Assembly (NCBI RefSeq): GCF_018320785.1
Contig: NC_054866.1
Span: 34,511,000-34,574,999 of the forward strand
From: Cheilinus undulatus
Taxonomy: Eukaryota > Chordata > Actinopteri > Labriformes > Labridae
Length of the DNA: 64,000 nt
Direction of reading: 5' to 3'
The translations under genes were made by a program, and so were the position numbers. Of this stretch, positions 46,501 through 60,100 are shown piece after piece. Each line of letters starts with the position of its first letter. Positions within the stretch are counted from its first letter, which is position 1. The notes beneath the pieces are model-generated. The model saw nothing but the letters and a program-made list of their open reading frames with translations, was not told where the DNA came from and searched no databases.

Positions 46501-49500
46501 GATCTGTAGTTTGATCCAACGGTCAACAAATTGACAACATGTAGAACTAACCCCCCCCCCCCCCGCACATCCCCCACAAATTACAGGAAAGAAAGAAAGA
46601 AAATAAATAAATGAATAGATACAAAATAAAAGTACAAAATTCCCAAATAAAATGCAGCCAAAATATGATCAAAATACTAAAGGAAATAATAAATTAGACA
46701 AACCAATACCATATAATACAATCCTCAGGCCAAAGAAATCTTACAGACTGTACTGTTAAGATATCCAGAAAAGGAGTCCATGTCTTTTCAAATATGTTAG
46801 AGCCTCCAGCTAAAGTCGGTCGGATTTTTTCCAGTTTGAGAAAATAGAGCACCTTTTTGATCCACTTTGAAAAAATTGGTGGAGATGAGGAGTTCCACTT
46901 TAGCAATACAAGTCTCCTAGCCAATAAAGGCTATCAAGTTCTTATTAGCAGAAGAAAAATTGTGTGAAACAGGCACAACACCAAAAAAAAAAAAAAAAAA
47001 AACAGTAAAAACATTAGGAACAATTTTTTTCCCTGTTACTTTTGATAAAGTATCAAAGATTTTATGTCTGCTTCTTAAACAAACACAGTTACAGCAGAGA
47101 CTTGGGGTTCTTTGAAAAAAGGGGAAAAAACATCCATTTACTCTACAGTCAACATTTAATAGCTAAAAAAATATTTAGTTCAATAACAGGTCAGATATGT
47201 TGTTGTTTACTCCTCTACTAGAGTATTAAACAAAACTTGGTGCCAAATCAAAAGTAGCAGATGAGTGTGATATGCACCTGCCCCCTCTCTGATTATTTAA
47301 TCCCCGGGCTTGAAAAACAGCTGTGAAGAATCAAACCCAATTGTGACAGATTAGCAGAACGTCAGCTGACTTGGAGCTTGGAGTGAGTTCAAGCCGGCAC
47401 AGCGATCAGATCCCAGCGGCAGCAGAGCTGGAGGGGATCTGACATTAGAGTAAGTGCTGCATGCCTCATATCAAGACAGGAGCATTACTCATATTACACT
47501 GCCATCCAAGCAAGGTCAATGAGAAGCATTTGTCAAAGCCTTGACACATGACACGTGATTAATGTAAATCAGCAGCTTTTCCATACGAACCTTGTGGTAT
47601 AGTTTGTCTCCTCACATTTCCGGAGCTACAGGGGATTAGTTTTCAGACTTCGCGTACAAGAAACCCACGCACTTTCATGTGTCAAGAAGCAACATTTAAA
47701 AGGATTCAGAGTTTTCTCTTTGCCATAACTTTCATCTTGCAGGACAGAGGGGTGAACTCTAAATGACAGTAAAACTGCTTTCTAACAGGCACAATACAGA
47801 CTATAAACAGACACAACTACAAGAAGGCTTCTAAGGCCACCTAGCTTTTTACTTAAACATTCATGTATTCAATTTCTGCATCTGTTTGCAAACAAAGTAG
47901 GACTATATTTGAAATTAAAGGTTACAAATACTTTCTATGCTTTATTTTTAGATTTTGGAACTTGTTTTTTCTGACAAACAGTCCAAAAATCAAGAAATAT
48001 AAATAAACTGAAAATACAGCAAACTAAAAGAGGATCTTCGGCATTTTATTGGAGGAAAATATGCTTATACACTTTCTTGTGGAGAATTTGATGAGAATTC
48101 AGATAATCATGCCTGCATAGTAAATGGGGCTACAACTATAGTTTTCTGCATACCTGATCTGTAGTAAAGAGAGCTTAACAGATTTTAAGGTCTTTTCTAA
48201 AATGTCTGGAAGTAGCAAGCAGTGGGAAATAAAAGTTGAAAGCTTAGTAGTGGTGACATTGAAGTCAATCAACCATGGTTTAGCTTCTTTATAGCCTAAC
48301 ATTAGCTTTTTACTTCCGATACTTGTGTTTATGCATCAGAAATTATAAAAGCAGTCTTTATTTACACATTAGACATTACAAAACATGTCTGTGTCATAAA
48401 CTTTTCTTCACAACAGACTTTTTCTCAGCTATAGAGCTCAACAGTGCCAGTCCACTTTTTTGTCAGTGCTGGTTCCAGAAGTGAAATTCGCCACTCATAT
48501 CCCATGTATAACATTTCATAAAATCCTTATTGCAATACTTATAAAGCATGAACCAAGTTAAGCAGCTACTGAGCACTCATGACACCAAAACATTTGATGC
48601 TTAGCATACTCAAAACTAAAAATCTCAAGTTAGAAGAACATTTTTCCGATTGAAATACATATTTCAGTAGGTGCAACTTAAGTAGTTGAGTTAACCATTT
48701 TCCCTCAGAAAATGTTGGCTCAACTTAAATCTATATGTTCACTTTGTATGTATCTTACATAATTCAAGAAACTCAATATAATAGGTTGTGTCAACTTATC
48801 AAAGTGCGCTCATTACTTCATAATTTGTTCACTCAACATCAAGTTGGATTTTTTATGTGAGTGCTTCATAGTGTGGCGGCATGTACTGTATTATTGTAAT
48901 CGAGGCAACAGCCTTCATTCGCAGGTTCGGTCGACATTTCCATGGCATTTGTAGGCCGCACCAGTCAGGGATAGCGCTGTCACACTCAGGGATTGTGGGT
49001 TCTGTAGGTTTCTTGGCATAGAATTAACTGTTTTTCTTGAAAATTAGGTTATCTTGCAAAATTTTGACTTCAACAGGAGCATATACCATTGTTTCACACT
49101 CAGGAAGCTTATGGTAAGTCTATCTTAAATTCTTCTGATAATATGGCGAATAATCCAATCTGCAATGGAGAAAATGAATGAGAATTTTTACATCCAGAAC
49201 CACACTGTTGAGCCCTAGAATTCAAAAGTTCTTGGGGAAAAACCACAGGCCGTTTGCCAATGAAATCCATGTCATCCTATCCTACAGGTTGGCCAAAAAA
49301 ATAGGCCTTGCCTGCAGCACTCTACTATCTTGCTATCGCAGCTAGGACGCTAGAAGCAAAGAACGAGCCAGCTTGGCTATGTCCAACAGTTAAAACTTGC
49401 CTTGTTGCACAACTTAAGCAAATCAATATATAGATATCAATACTGATCCAAAGATAAGTGTAAAAAGAAGTCTTTAATTTTTCAGTTTCAGTATTGGCTG

Positions 49501-52500
49501 CTTAACTTGTTACACAAAGGCTTAGCTAGCAAGCTCGCTAGTAAATACAATAGCTGTTAAATCTGTGTTCAAATTGGTTTTCTTTCGTAAATAAGATGCT
49601 CATTTGTAAGTTTTAGAAATGCTGAAAAAAAAATTGTAACTATAAACACAGTTAAGCAGGCTAACCTGATTTAGTTTGTTTTGGCTGCTTGGATCTAAAG
49701 TTGTAGATACATTTTGTAAGCCAGGCAGTGTTATCTTTATGTCTATTCTCATCTAACCTAATTGACTCTGCAAGAAATAAGCATATTTTCCAAAATGCCG
49801 TACCTCTTTATTAGAAATGTCAAATCAATACTTTCAGACTCACCAGCTACACAAGTATTTAATCTTCATGGTAAAACACTAAGCACACTACCATCTTTAC
49901 AGATTAGAGGCAGAAATTTACTGTATTTCTAAATACAGAACACAGCTAGAAAAGGAATTAATGTAATATGATGGTGGCTAAGTCTAAAACAACATACTCC
50001 AAAAGATTTAAAGAGGAATTCAACCCTTGTTAAAACTACAAGACTTACTACAGTAAGTTTTATAATTCATGAATGTTCTCATTGTGGCTTTATTATTATT
50101 GTGGATAATATTAAATAGCTAATAGCTTATTTGTTACAAAAAAAAAAAAACAGTTACATAGGGTTATTTCTACTTAACAGCTTAGCCCAAAATTAAAACC
50201 TACAATGTAAATTTTGATTTATTTTGACAACCAAGCTGAGCTTTCTTCTAATCCAAAAATCCTATAATAATAATCATCATAAAGTGGGTTGATAATTTCC
50301 CTTTAAAGTTTTTCCATGGCATTTAACTGTAATTCAGAGTATTACACAAAAAACTAGGACTCCTCTAGATTTTACATTTTACAGTTGAGGGAGGTATAGA
50401 GCTAAAGGGGGTAATGAATGAGCGAAAACCCTTACCCATGTACCCAAGGATAAGCATGGGCTGGGGGCAAGTTCTCCATTCTGTTTAATTTGTTATTTTC
50501 AAGGAAAGATGGCAGAGAGTGAGAGAGAGAGAGTGAATGAATTAGGGTAAAGAGAGGTGCGGACAGATTGGGAGGGGGGCTGGATGAGCGTGCTGCACAG
50601 TCAGTCCCAAATCCAACTTATGCCTCTTAGAGGGGTTGATCAAGTAATGACATGGGGCTTGTTAGATTAGGCACCAAGGTCAACAGGAAATGAGGAGGAT
50701 CAGCAGAGAGAGAAAACACCGAGAGGGAAAATGCTGAAAGAGATAAGCAGTGATAGCAGAGTAAAGATCAAGTGTCATAGAGAACGAGCAGATAAATAGA
50801 AGAGCAGGGTTCCAACTTGAGTGTTGATAGGGATGCTACCCATGGAGGTGTGAGTGTGCAAACTGTGCTACAAAACCCTGGATCAAGGCACAATCAGAGG
50901 GAGTACATTCAGTCTGAGGACTTTTCTGCTCTAAAGAGATGAGGGCAAAAGATCACAGCAGTTAAGCCAATACTCATCTGAGTTCTGTTGTTCAGAAACA
51001 GATGGTGTTTACTGTGCAGCATCAACAGGATACAAATATCTACCGAAAATGCACCAGTAGTAGTGCACATGAATGCTTTTTTCTCTCTTGCATGGGCAGT
51101 GCAGCAAGAAGAGAGTTGTGTGGTTTCTCTCAATCTGTAAAGAGGATTTCACAATGCATATTTTTGATATGTTCAAGGATCTCCATCTGAGGTGCATCAG
51201 GATCATCTGGTTATGTGTTTGACCTGAGATGACATCAACATCATCTACATGTAAGGTGGATAGAGCAGCGCATTGAGAGCTGCACATGAGCAGGCATAGG
51301 GATGATGTTCTACTATTTTAGCTCCTGTTACATACATATGAGTAAAGAGGGAATGGCTAACAATAATATGTTCAAAGAGGAATGTTACTCTACTCTACAA
51401 AGTCTAATTACAGTGTAAAAATGCTACACTGTTATTTTTTGGAGAGTTTGCCCTTAGTGAAGGTAAAAGGTGGGGGAGAGAGAGAGAATTACATGCAGCA
51501 AAGCACCTGATTAGAATCAAACCCTCGCCACTGTAATAAAGACTGTAAATCTTAAATGCATACAGTGCCTGTAAAAAGTAGACCAAAAAAATCCCCAAAA
51601 CCTCTTTAATGTCAAAGTTAAAACAGATTTCTACAAGAAGAGGAACCCAGGCAACAGTTGTATGCAGAGTCCCTCAGCTGCTGAAATTTGTAAGTCCTTC
51701 AGAGTAGTCACAGGTGTCTCAGTAACCTCTCTCACTAGTCTCTTTCTTGCATGGTCACACAGTTTTTTTTTGAAGGTCTGATCCAGGCAGATTTACACAT
51801 GTGCTTTACTCCCACCATTTCTTGATGATGGATTTAACTGAACTCTGGGGGATGTTCAGTGCCGTGGATTTTTATGTATCCATCCCTTGACTTATACTTG
51901 TCAAGTATCCTTTCTCTGAGTTTACTGGAGTGTTCTTTTGTCTTCATGGTATAAAGGTAGCCAGGAATACTGATTAACCAATAACTGGACCTTCCAGACA
52001 CAGGTGTCTTTATACTACAATCAATTGAGACACATTCATTGCACTCAGGTGATCTTAATTCCCTGAATTGTGAGACTAATAGCACCAATTGGCTGGACCT
52101 CTGTTGAATTAGGTCAGTCATGTTCAAAGAACATTACATATTTTTATTTTATTGGCACTTTGCAGAAATCTGTTTTTCATTAAAGACTTTTTTTCTTGTC
52201 AAAAAGCCAAATTATCTTGACCATGATTGATTTACAAAATCAATAATAAGGTAAAACATTCAAGGGGTGAGTATTTTTTACAGACACTGTACACTGCAAG
52301 TAGTCCATATGGTTATAATAAACTGTTATGATGCTATAATATAATCAGGATAAAAAAAACATATTTTCTCACACTTATCACTGGCATCATCTACTGATGC
52401 TGGCAGTTTTGTTTTCATGTGTCCTTGTTATTTCTTTAATGCAACCTTTAGATTAATGCATCAAGCAAATTTAACCTTTGTATGCTTGAAGTTATCATAG

Positions 52501-55500
52501 CAGCAGAAGCAAAGATAAAGATAGCTCAGTTCAGTCTCAGTAAAACGTGGCTACTGAAAGCTGGAGATCTCCTGAACTGATTTTTTTTTCTTTAAGAATT
52601 GTGATTACTTAGTTGGCTGTGACACTACCGGTTAAAAAGCAGCAGTTAATTGGTGCATTTCCCTCAAAGGGTCCGGCCTGGGTCACGGTTTAGTACAGTA
52701 AACTTTGTGTTTCCAGAGCCATTGTCCACCCAGCCTTGAATGGACATAGCCTCTTTTTTTGAGATTTAGATCATCTGACTCAATTCAGTAATTAAGGATG
52801 GTCTCTCACCTCCAAAATGACTCTTTATTTGGTACCATTTTGGCATTTATGTTGCTATTAAATAACAACAAAAATGGAGAAAAACTTGTTATCTGTAATT
52901 CAGTTGTTATTTCAGTGCAGTATCTCACAATGTTAATCTGTTTAATATTCCATCACTGTTTCTTTTAAATGCAGTTTTATGATAAAATAAGGTAGAGAAG
53001 TTGCTTAGCTTAATACAAAACATGCATGGGGAGTGAAGATGCTTTTGACCAATCAACAGACTGCAGTGAGAGTAGCTCCACTCTTTAGGTTCAGACAGGT
53101 ACCCCAGCAGAAGGCTGCCAAGAGAATAGTATGGTACAGATCAGTTAGCTTGGTATTTTTCCCAACTTTTGACCGTGGAAACACAAATAACAGCATACTG
53201 TTCCAAACTGAACTGAATCAGACTTATTTACATGTCTTCCCACTGAGCCTGCAAGACATAACTGGATAAGCACTGACGTTCAGTTGAATAGTCTATTGCA
53301 GCTACTTCATTAAGTGTTTAATTACTTAGTCTATTTGTTTTAAGGAGGAGAAGACTCAGTGGATAATACAGCACCCAGTAAAATCACTTCATAAGACAGT
53401 CATGTTGATAACACTGACCTTAAAACAAGCACAGCACCTACAAACAAGCTGAGCTAACATCAGCAGCAGTGCAGCTCTATGTCCCTCCTGCTGTCTTGTC
53501 CCACAAATGATGAATTGCCTATAATCTGTATTTCTTTGGCTCTCAAAACACACTTAATGTTACTGTCAGCTATGGTGCATCCATGATAACAGCAAATATC
53601 TAAATCATGTCTTCATAGCACAGCTTGATATGTCTGCTGTTTTGGAGCAGGAAAGAAGAAATGATTTAAGGCAAAAGAAGTCAATTTTGGGGGGCGCTTA
53701 CAGATTTCTGAGTGTTAAAATGCTGCATCAAGCTTTTATGTTTGACTATTTAAACCATTATCAGCTCTGAATTTTGATATTTTCATCTTCAATGGAGTAG
53801 CTCTTTATGATTCCCCTAACATTTAAATTACTTTTTTATTTATCTGCCTTAAACTAACTTTTCATGTACCTTTGAGTTCACCCTTTCACTAAACAGGCTG
53901 GTTTGGCTCCTGTCTCTTTAAGGCCACCCTTCACAAAAACCTCTCTCTCATGATTGGCTGATTTTCAGGAAGTTTCAGGAAGTTTGTGAGCTTAACTTCC
54001 TGAGTCTGAAGGAAAACTACACCTACAAGGTAGGATAATTCCACAAAGTGAAAACTGTCTGCTCAAAAAGTGCCTGAAACCTGAAGCTAACTGAAAAATG
54101 GAAATGAACAAGAGGAACAGGGCGGCAAGAGAGACTACAGCTAGATGTCTGGCTGGTAAATATCACACTCAATTCCTGCTTTTTGAGTGACACTACAGTG
54201 GATTAACTCTGACTGATATGAAAATAAACTAGCTATTAATAAAAGCCAACAGAAACTGGATGAGTGCCTCAAACTAATGTGTAAATATCTCACTACACAG
54301 TAGGTAATTAAATGCTGGAGCAGAGTGAATATTACTACTAAAGCAGACTGACTCGCATGCCTTTGAGCATACTAGGGATGTTGCTGTGCAAATAATTTCA
54401 AATGGCAATCAAATGCAAATTTAGAGTAAAAGTTGTCTAAAACAAATAGATCTCAGTGTTTTTTACATGGTTCTATAAGTTGTTCTTTGCTCTGCCCCTC
54501 TAATGCTACAATGATACAAAATTACTGAGCAATTCATCTCAGTGCAGTCAGACATTAGCCAATATCACTGTCTTCATTGAAAGTTAACAGCCAGCTACAT
54601 ACTGTGTTTTTGTTCATTGTGAGGTAAATTTCCCAAATCTTTCAACCACGGTGGCCTAAGGGTCATTTAAAGTATCATAATAGAAAGATTTGTACCAGAA
54701 AACAATACATTTAACCCCAAACTTGTGTCTCTCTGTTCTGGCACAGAGCAGGGCAGCTGTGCTCTGATGGGAAGTTATTTTTTTATTTGAGAGGATTGTA
54801 TTTCTCATGAGTGGGCGTGGCTTTGGCTCATTTAACTGACATGCCCCACCATCATAGAGCAGATTTTACTGCCTCTTATACCATGTTTTTGAAGTTTAAT
54901 TCTATAAACTTAGAGATGTTTTTCATTGCTGAAATTTGGCCTGGTATTTCATAATACAGTGGCCTGTCATACAACAAACCTAAAAAGATTTTTTTTAATC
55001 ACTTTACAGGGACTTTAACAGTGCTGGCACCATCAGCCTTTGATTCTCTTACAGGTTAGAAGGGAATTGGAGCCATTAACCAGAACGACAGTTGGCTCTT
55101 TACAGCTCAGACATTACAACAGATCAGCATCACAAGTCTGTATCATTAAAAATGTTCATAATTAGTTTAACCTGCGTGGTGTTGACCTGTAAAAGTGACA
55201 TCACTTTGGGTGCTGATTTAGCTCAGCTAGTAGAGCAGGTGCTGACATACAGAGGTTACAGTTCTTGACACAATGGCTCAAGGATTGATTCCTGATCCTG
55301 ATGCTTTTTTGGTGCATGTGTTCCCCTCACTCTCTCCATATATGTTCTGTTGTTGTTCAGCTATCCTATCAAGAAAAGGCAAAAAGCCTTTATAAACTGA
55401 CAAGTCATCATTTAGTGAGCCAACTGCGCACATCCTAAGTACATACCTTTACAATAACAATAGTAGTTTGACTTTAAGTGAAACCATTGGTAGCATAAGT

Positions 55501-57060
55501 AGAAAATACCACCATGAAGTTGTTAGGTTAAGCCAGGTTTCAGAGCACTTTGAAAGTCCTATTCTTGCATGTAGGGATATTTTTATTCAAATTTACTTTA
55601 TCATATTGCTAACGTATAACACTGCAGCATTCTGCATCTAAAAGAAAAAAGAACATTAGGATTACAGTAATAAAATGATGAATTACATTTTTGAAGGCTG
55701 GAATCATCACAAACATCTGTTATTTAGTTAACCTGAAAGTAAATCAAACCAGAAGCAAATAAAAGCAAAGCTGTCAATAAATATAGATAGTACCCCTTGG
55801 AAAAAGTGAGAAAATATGTTTATTTTTCCCCTGTAACATGGATTAACCGACAGTTTCAGTATTATGTAATCAAAAGCACTCACTCTGCATGGGGGAGAAA
55901 AAGACCTCGGACACTGGTGCAGCCTTGGTCCACTTGTACTGGGGGACTGGTTTTCCATAAGCGGACTGACAGCTCAGAGTCACGTTGCCCTCCACCACTG
56001 GACTCCCTGTCATAGTGCATACTGGTGGAGACGGAGGGACTACAGACAGACAGACACACAGGCAGTGTGTTAGTCAACACATGTAGGATAAGAAGATGGG
56101 ATCAGTGACCCTCTGACCTTATGCATTCTCCTTTAATCCACTGCTAACAAAGCCAAGATCATACAAGTTAGAAAATGTTTTGACGCCCCCTGCCCGCCCC
56201 GCCCTCTCTGTTTCCATCTGCTGCTTCATTGGTGACATTATGACCCCAGAGCTCACTGATTCCCTCGACAGCAGATGAGTTTTATTTCATCTTAGCCATC
56301 ACTCACATATGATTTTAGAATTCTGGTCGAAAAATCCTTCAAAGAGTTTGTAGCATTTACTTAGGCTGTTTTTTTTTTTATTCAAATCCAATCCGAGGGA
56401 ACATGTGAGCATCGTGGTTGGCTCGTCTGATTTAACCTAACCTTTGAAATCGCTTCGATGCTGTGATGCATTACCTTTGACATTAAGGCTCATCTCTCCT
56501 GAAATGCTAAGACCTTTAGGAACGATGACACTGCAGAAGTAGCGTCCAGTGTCCGACTCCTGGGTGTTGTTGATGTAGATGGAGATGTTGGCCGAGGGCA
56601 TGGCCATACTGAAGCCCACTCTTTTGGTGAACTCATTCTGGCTGTACCCGACCTCACCTGAGCTGAAGTTTATCACCTGAAAGAAGAAAGCACTCTGTGT
56701 TAAACAGAAGTAAACTCTTATCAAAGCATTTATCAGTAATGTGTGTTTAGCCCAACTATTTTGAATCTTTTTTTTGTTGAAAAGCCATCCAGTTATGGAA
56801 ATAAAGCTCTATATTTTCAATGTATTTTGCTGCCGGTGGGCACACTGATGCTGGATCCATATCATCGGCAATTCTGGAAACTCAGTTCTGAATTGTTGCT
56901 GTATTTGCTGTATCAGACTCCTCATTCGCTTTAATGGATCAACGAATCAATGAATACGTCATGCCATTCTGATCTGAAAAAACTTTATTTTAAATTTAAA
57001 TTTAAATGTGACTTGTGCCATTCTGTCATGAGAAAACAGATCTTGGTTTAAAAAAATCCA

Positions 57061-57108
<48 letters not shown>

Positions 57109-60100
57109 TTTGTTTGTATAGTGCCAATTCATAACCAAAGTTATCTCAGGACAGTTTACAAAGAGTGTAGGTCTAGACTGTGCTCAGCACAGTGATGAGC
57201 TCAGCACTAGAAGTATTCATTCCCATTTCAGTAGTGAGAAAGAAATTAACTTTAAGGGTTAGGAATCTTGAGCAGACTCGTGTTGATAGCCATCTGACAA
57301 AGATGTGGTGTGGTTGAAAAGGTTTGGGAGAAAAACAGGAAAAGGAGAGGGACAAGAGAAACAACAAAACAACTAATGGAAGACAAATTTCTGTCTCTCA
57401 TGGCTATAAACTTATCTCCCTTTTTTGTTGGATAAGGCTATAATGTCAAAAATACTGGTAGCAATCTGTGAAGAATTGGCAATAACATCCATGTCTGATA
57501 GAGAGCTGAACAATGCAATTCAGGTCACTTTGGCCTGCAGTGTAAAAGGAGCCTATGTGACTCTAATTGGATTATTTCAGGGGCAATTCAAACAGTCGCT
57601 TGAAATCTTATCTTTTTAAATCAGATTTGGACTTAAACTTGCCATTAAACATTATTTTTGCCCTTTCAGATACTAAGTTGACTGCAAATAATAGATGCGT
57701 CCACACTATTAATTGACTATGTCCTCCAATGTCATCATAAACATTCATTTTTAATGGAAACACTGATATAAGGTGCTTAACAAATTTATTAGACAACCTG
57801 TCATATTTGTCTCAGAGACCATCCAGCATCATGAAGTGCTTTAATGCAAACTCTTTCATTTTCAGTGAGCTCTCCACGTTTTACCATTTTGAACAGGAAT
57901 GAGGGATTTCAAACTGAATTCACCTTTTTATACTCAAATTTGAGCCGGCTTACTGGGCTTCTCTGAGAAGTCAGAAATTAATCAAGCATAATATTCAACC
58001 ACTAAAACTCATTTTTCTGTTCAGGAATGCAAGTAAATAACTATAATTTGACATATTAATCAAGAAATATTAATGTGCTTTACTATTTTTTGTGAATCAG
58101 TCATTTGAAAATTCACGGATAACAATAAAAAAAATATTTTAACATTAAAAATATCATTTGGTTGAAGAGCTTCTACATATTGGTGTATTAACCATTGCAG
58201 AAACATAAAAAATGATTTTGGTAATTACCAATGCTGTTAATTTAGGGCAGCTGTGGCATAAACCTTAATGGGGAGCCTGCTTCTTTCTTTACTTTCTTTC
58301 TTTTTTTTTTTAACCCCTTTTTGTTGTTCTACACATAAAATGCCAAATGGTACCTGATGAAGAGCTGTTTGGGAGCTAAACACACTACTTCTGAGAGCTC
58401 GCTCTTTTATAAGAATAACTGGAGCTGGCTCCCATTAGAGAGCTTGCTTCTTTCTTTACTTTCTTTCTTTTTGAACCCCCTTTTTTGTTGTTTCAAAGAA
58501 ATAAAATGCCAAATGGTACCAAGTGAAGAGTTGTATGTGAGCTGAGCGCACCACTTCTTAGGGGCTGGCTCTTTTATGAGAATAACTGGAGCTGGCTCTA
58601 GTTCGGGAGCCTGCTTCTTTCTTTACTGTCTTTCTTTTTTTAAAACCCCTTTTTTTTTGTTAAAAAAAAAAACAAAAAAATAAATGGCACCAAATGAAGA
58701 GCCCCTATATATAGTCTTATTACTGAGATAAGCTGTGCGATCCAAAACTCTGAAAAGTGCTGGAATTCTTGCCACTATGAACGAGGCATGTTTTTCGTTG
58801 GGTGAACAAAGCTTGTTGATGATCTTAGATTACTTCAGTTGATGGTTCAGTCTTTAATAGGAATGCACAATGTTATAAGCATGATATTGGTATTGTCAGA
58901 TAATAGCTGGAATGTTAAATATCAGTATCAACTGCAGGGATGCAAAGTAACTAATTACATTTACTCAAAAAGCTTTTTTCTGTACTTGTTCTTTTTTGAG
59001 TACTTTTTCAAGTACTGGTAGGGGGTAGTATTGTACTTCACTGCATTATAAAAAGCATCAAGTATTGAGTAAAAAACAAAAATCCTAAAAGCCAAAATGA
59101 GGAGGTCCAAGCTTTCTGCCAGCAACATGAAACTTCTCAGTAGTTTGCCCTAGACAACACAGGACAGTCAGTAGTACATTGCAAGAGAATGACTGCACAT
59201 TTGATTGCAAAACAGCTGTTGCATTTCACTTAAAGTTAGAGCAAACTTAAGCATCATATTTTACTGTACAAGCTCCTTTTGGTATCCTTACTTATGTACT
59301 TAAACTTAACTTTGAATGGCCTACTTTTTACTTTTACTTAAGATGATTTATAGACTTATTCTTTTACTTTTACTTACATCAATTTTATCCAAAGTAACTG
59401 TACTTGTACTTGAGTATGACAGTATTGTACTTTATCCACCTCTAAACAGCAGATATGAACATTTCTGCCAATATTTACAGCTGAAATTGTCCATACATAT
59501 CAGCAGCATATATCAACCTTCAATATCAACAAAATGCACGACTGCATCGTCAGGTATAGTAGGTGGTTGCCTAGAGAGGAACACTAAAGAGGGCCCACCT
59601 TGAGCCCTGAACATTTTTGATGAAAACCCAAATGTAAAAAAACCTACCAGACTGTCCCTGGTTACTCTCTCCATTCTTTGCAGAGGAGACACTTTATGTT
59701 CTTAACAATAAAAAAAGTGAAAAAAAAGGTGAATGAGTTTGGAAATACTGATATATTGGATACCAGCAAAAATCGAATAACTTGCATCCTCAGTCTTTAA
59801 TAGGGATTTAAGATATATACAATACACATAGCATTTACCACCACAAAAATGGATGTTAATCCATGTTAATGCAAATCTTGTATAAAGTATGACTTTATAT
59901 GTGGAGTCATAAAGTCAGGAGTCTGATACAGGCCACATTTGAAAGAATGATGAGAACAGACAAAAAATGTGATATGAGCAAACACATCTGAACTGAGCAT
60001 GAAGGCTGTGGTGTGGATGCAGCCTTGAATGTTTAGATTAACCATATACCAGAAATCAGCGTCCTTCATAAAGATAATCCTGGCATGTACAGATGGTGGA

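Noticed and set aside
55209-55300. Possible tRNA gene
   Set aside because: The A-box is good but the B box and the cloverleaf spacing are degenerate, and a SINE body and tail follow.
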